Assembly: GCA_902796815.1 (NCBI GenBank)
Contig: CADBQL010000077.1
Location: forward strand, 1 to 9,311
Direction: 5' to 3'
Origin: an uncultured Coriobacteriaceae bacterium
Lineage (GTDB): Bacteria > Actinomycetota > Coriobacteriia > Coriobacteriales > Eggerthellaceae
DNA: 9,311 nucleotides
Shown here: positions 6,441 to 9,311 of the stretch, one piece after another
Layout of the letters: each line of letters begins with the position of its first letter
Numbering within the stretch: position 1 is the first letter of the stretch
Notes under the pieces: generated by a model
What the model saw: the letters and a program-made list of their open reading frames with translations, nothing else
Told to the model about the DNA's origin: nothing
Database searches by the model: none
Made by a program: the position numbers and the translations under genes

Positions 6441-9311
6441 ATGGAAACGGTTAAAAAGAACTCGACGGTCAAAATCGCCATTGTCGGAAGTCTCGTGGTC
6501 CTCATCATCCTCGTCGCTGGAACAATCTGGATGGGAAGCAGCGCTAAGAATGATACGGAAGAGGCCGTTCGCACGGTTAGCCTGTTGTTCCTCGACGAGC
6601 TCACGGGGCGCCGCGAGCAGGTCGTCGAGAGCAATCTGCAAGGACGCATCAAGGACCTGCAAACCGCAGTCGATTTGATGACCAACGAGGACTTGAGCGA
6701 CGTCGAGCACTTGCAAGCCTACCAAGCCCGCATGAGGAAGCTCTACACGCTCGAGAAGTTCGCTTTCGTCAACGAAGATGGACTCATCTACACCGCGACG
6801 GGCACGCAGGACAACATCGACGACTACCAATTCGACCGCAACACCATCACGGAGCCAGAGATTTCGATTCTCAACCTCAATACGCCCGATAAGAAGGCCA
6901 TCATCGCCATACCGATCGACATCCCGTTCGACGGAGGAACGCTCAAGGTTTCATTCATGGAAATCGACATGGACGAGCTGCTCGCGGGTGTTTCGGTGGA
7001 AGCACACGAAGGTGACGCCACTTTCTGCAACATCTACACGAAAGACGGCATAGCCTTAACCAACACCGTCCTCGGAGGCCTAGCCGTAGAGGACAACCTT
7101 CTCGAAGCCCTCAAAAAGGCCGATTACGATCCGGGCTATTCTTACGAGAAAGTCATAACCGATTTTGCGGAAGGCAACAGTGGCGAGGCCTCCTTCACCT
7201 ACGGCGACATCAAAGAGACGCTCAGCTACGCTTCCATCAAGGGCACAGACTGGTTTTTGACCTACTTGATCCGCGAAAGCGTCATCAGCGACAAGATCGG
7301 TTCGATAACGAACGGCATCATCACCCGCAGCGTCCTCCAATCGCTTGTGACGATTCTGGCAATGCTTGCAATGTTCGCGTTCATCATTTCGCAAACCCGC
7401 CACAATGCACGGCTGGCGCTCGAAAAGGAGACGGCTGATGCCGAGAACCGCGTCAAGCAAGAGGAGTTCGAGCAGCGCCTCAAATTGCAAGAGCAGTTGC
7501 TCGAGGAAGAAAAACGCCGCACGCAACAGGACAACATGATCACGGCGATGGCAACCGATTACCGCAGTGTCTACCACGTCGACCTCGACACAAACGACGC
7601 CGTCTGCTACCGCTCTGACGAGCATGATCATAACCGGTACGCAGAAGGAGAGCATTTCTCCTACCTCGAGGCGTTTACCGATTACGCGAATCGTTTCGTA
7701 GCAGAGGCGTATCGAGAAGGGTTTTTGCAATTCATCGACCCCGACACCATGCGAGAAGGCCTCGAGAAAGAGCCCATCCTAGCTTACCGCTACCTCGTGA
7801 ACCGACACGGTAAGGAATATTACGAGATGATCCGCGCGGCCGGTGTGCGCCACGCAAGTGATCGAACCGATCATCGCGTTCACGCCGTCGGTTTGGGATT
7901 TACGGTCATCGATGCGGAGATGCGCCGGTCGATGGCTCAACAGCAAGCGCTCAGCGACGCGCTCACCGCCGCCGAGGAGGCCAACAAGGCCAAAACCGCC
8001 TTCCTGTCGAGCATGAGCCACGAAATCCGCACTCCTATGAATGCGATCATCGGCTTAGACAGCATCGCGCTCAACGACCCCGAAACACCTCCCAAGACGC
8101 GCGAATACTTGGAGAAAATCGGTGCGTCGGCCGATCATCTGCTGAATCTGATCAACGATATCCTGGACATGTCGCGCATCGAGTCCGGGCGCATGATGCT
8201 CAAAAACGAGGAGTTCTCGTTCTCCAAGTTCCTCGAAGCTATCAACACGATGTTCAGCGGGCAGGCCACCGACAAGGGGATCGACTACCAATGCCACATC
8301 AACGGAGAAGTTGACGATTACTACATCGGCGACAACATGAAGTTGCGCCAGGTGCTCATCAACATCCTGGGCAATGCAGTCAAGTTCACTCCTGTGGGAG
8401 GCAAGGTAAACCTCAAGGTAGAACGCACGGCGCGCTTCGACGGCAAGTCGACGCTACAGTTCGCCGTCTCGGATACCGGCATCGGCATTAGCGAAGAGTA
8501 CCTGCCACATATCTTTGATACCTTTAGCCAGGAGGACGCCTCGACTACGAACAAGTACGGCAGCTCAGGTTTGGGACTCGCAATCACGAAGAACATCGTC
8601 GAGATGATGAACGGCACCATCAACGTCGCAAGCGTCAAGGGCGAAGGGTCGACGTTCACAATAAGCGTGACGCTAGCAGACTCCAAACGCGAAGACTCCG
8701 ACAATAAAGCTGACGAAATCCGCCCAAGCGATATAACGGTGCTTATCGTAGACGATGACCCCATCGCCTGCGAGCATGCCAAGCTCGTGCTCGAGAAAGC
8801 CGGCATCACATCCGAAATCGCCGGATCGGGCGCGCAAGCTATCGAGATGGTAAAGCTGCGCCACGCCCGTATGGACCCGTACAACCTGATTCTCGTGGAT
8901 TGGCAAATGCCCGAAATGGACGGCGTCGAGGCAACGCGCCAGATTCGTGCAATCGTCGGCAACGAGTCGGCTATCATCATCCTGACCGCGTACCATTGGG
9001 ACGACGTGCTCGAAGAGGCAATGGAAGCCGGCGTTGACAGCTTCATTCCCAAACCGCTGTTCGCGGCAACCTTGCTCGAGGAGTTCAAGGCTGCTTTGAA
9101 GCGTAAGAACATCGCCACCCAATTGGAACAAGGCAAGGCAGACCTGAAGGGACGCCGAATCCTTTTGGCCGAAGACGTTCAAATCAACGCCGAAATCATC
9201 ATGATGGTGCTCGCCGCGCGCGAAATGGAAGCGGAGCTCGCCGAAAACGGCAAGATAGCAGTCGAAATGTTCGCCTCACACCCGGCGGGCTACTACGATG
9301 CCGTCCTCATG
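6441..9311 (+). CDS. Membrane hybrid sensor histidine kinase with receiver domains (3' end outside window)
   Basis: The frame is open from ATG 6441 to the last base, giving 957 residues of an unfinished protein. A membrane segment (about 12-31) is followed by a 265-residue extracytoplasmic sensor region, probably Cache-like, and a second membrane segment (about 298-316). Next come a charged coiled coil (about 320-365) and a PAS-like region (about 366-490). The HisKA box SHEIRTP carries the phosphorylated H527. HATPase_c shows N645 in the N box, DTGIG at 678-682 and GSSGLGL from 707. REC1 (about 765-885) is complete, with D771-D773, phosphoacceptor D820, T849 and K871. REC2 begins near 906 with E911/D912 and is cut at YYDAVLM, just where its phosphoacceptor should follow. 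ATG 6441 was chosen over GTG 6432; GAAAG at 6426-6430 is a weak ribosome binding site. The kinase probably autophosphorylates on an external signal and passes phosphate through its receivers, perhaps to the upstream EAL regulator. The signal is unknown. Confidence 0.93.
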   Translation, partial: METVKKNSTVKIAIVGSLVVLIILVAGTIWMGSSAKNDTEEAVRTVSLLFLDELTGRREQVVESNLQGRIKDLQTAVDLMTNEDLSDVEHLQAYQARMRKLYTLEKFAFVNEDGLIYTATGTQDNIDDYQFDRNTITEPEISILNLNTPDKKAIIAIPIDIPFDGGTLKVSFMEIDMDELLAGVSVEAHEGDATFCNIYTKDGIALTNTVLGGLAVEDNLLEALKKADYDPGYSYEKVITDFAEGNSGEASFTYGDIKETLSYASIKGTDWFLTYLIRESVISDKIGSITNGIITRSVLQSLVTILAMLAMFAFIISQTRHNARLALEKETADAENRVKQEEFEQRLKLQEQLLEEEKRRTQQDNMITAMATDYRSVYHVDLDTNDAVCYRSDEHDHNRYAEGEHFSYLEAFTDYANRFVAEAYREGFLQFIDPDTMREGLEKEPILAYRYLVNRHGKEYYEMIRAAGVRHASDRTDHRVHAVGLGFTVIDAEMRRSMAQQQALSDALTAAEEANKAKTAFLSSMSHEIRTPMNAIIGLDSIALNDPETPPKTREYLEKIGASADHLLNLINDILDMSRIESGRMMLKNEEFSFSKFLEAINTMFSGQATDKGIDYQCHINGEVDDYYIGDNMKLRQVLINILGNAVKFTPVGGKVNLKVERTARFDGKSTLQFAVSDTGIGISEEYLPHIFDTFSQEDASTTNKYGSSGLGLAITKNIVEMMNGTINVASVKGEGSTFTISVTLADSKREDSDNKADEIRPSDITVLIVDDDPIACEHAKLVLEKAGITSEIAGSGAQAIEMVKLRHARMDPYNLILVDWQMPEMDGVEATRQIRAIVGNESAIIILTAYHWDDVLEEAMEAGVDSFIPKPLFAATLLEEFKAALKRKNIATQLEQGKADLKGRRILLAEDVQINAEIIMMVLAAREMEAELAENGKIAVEMFASHPAGYYDAVLM

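Overview
The window is GC-rich chromosomal bacterial DNA. It holds one complete housekeeping gene and one signalling gene pair, all on the + strand. Codon use (GAC, CTC, GTC and CGC dominate; TTA, CTA and TCA are rare), a GTG start and the style of the hybrid kinase and REC-GGDEF-EAL protein suggest a high-GC Gram-positive lineage. My best guess is the class Coriobacteriia (Eggerthellaceae-like). This is inference from pattern; a database search would settle it.

Region 1 (1-3741): a possible tail of an upstream gene, a weak terminator-like hairpin, then mfd, the transcription-repair coupling factor. Mfd is full length with all helicase motifs, the RNA-polymerase-binding (RID) module and the C-terminal regulatory domain. 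It carries a low-complexity insert of about 67 residues just before the RID.

Region 2 (3742-4146): a 405-base intergenic stretch. It has GC-rich 16-base direct repeats that can fold into alternative hairpins, a second hairpin, a tandem TTGACAAC repeat, a plausible sigma-70-type promoter and a strong Shine-Dalgarno site that fixes the next start.

Region 3 (4147-6378): a 743-residue response regulator of c-di-GMP metabolism, built REC - degenerate GGDEF - intact EAL - degenerate GGDEF. It is predicted to be a phosphodiesterase, with the two GGDEF modules acting as ligand-sensing or structural parts.

Region 4 (6441-9311, open at the window end): a membrane-bound hybrid sensor histidine kinase with a large extracytoplasmic sensor region, a coiled coil, a PAS-like region, HisKA, HATPase_c, a complete REC and the start of a second REC. 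It lies 62 bases after the phosphodiesterase on the same strand with no visible terminator between them. The likely working model is one operon in which an external signal sensed by the kinase is passed by phosphorelay to the REC of the phosphodiesterase and so sets c-di-GMP level. No Hpt domain is visible in the window. I see no mobile element, CRISPR array or RNA gene. The families are all known; the unusual parts are the domain order of the phosphodiesterase and the intergenic structure.
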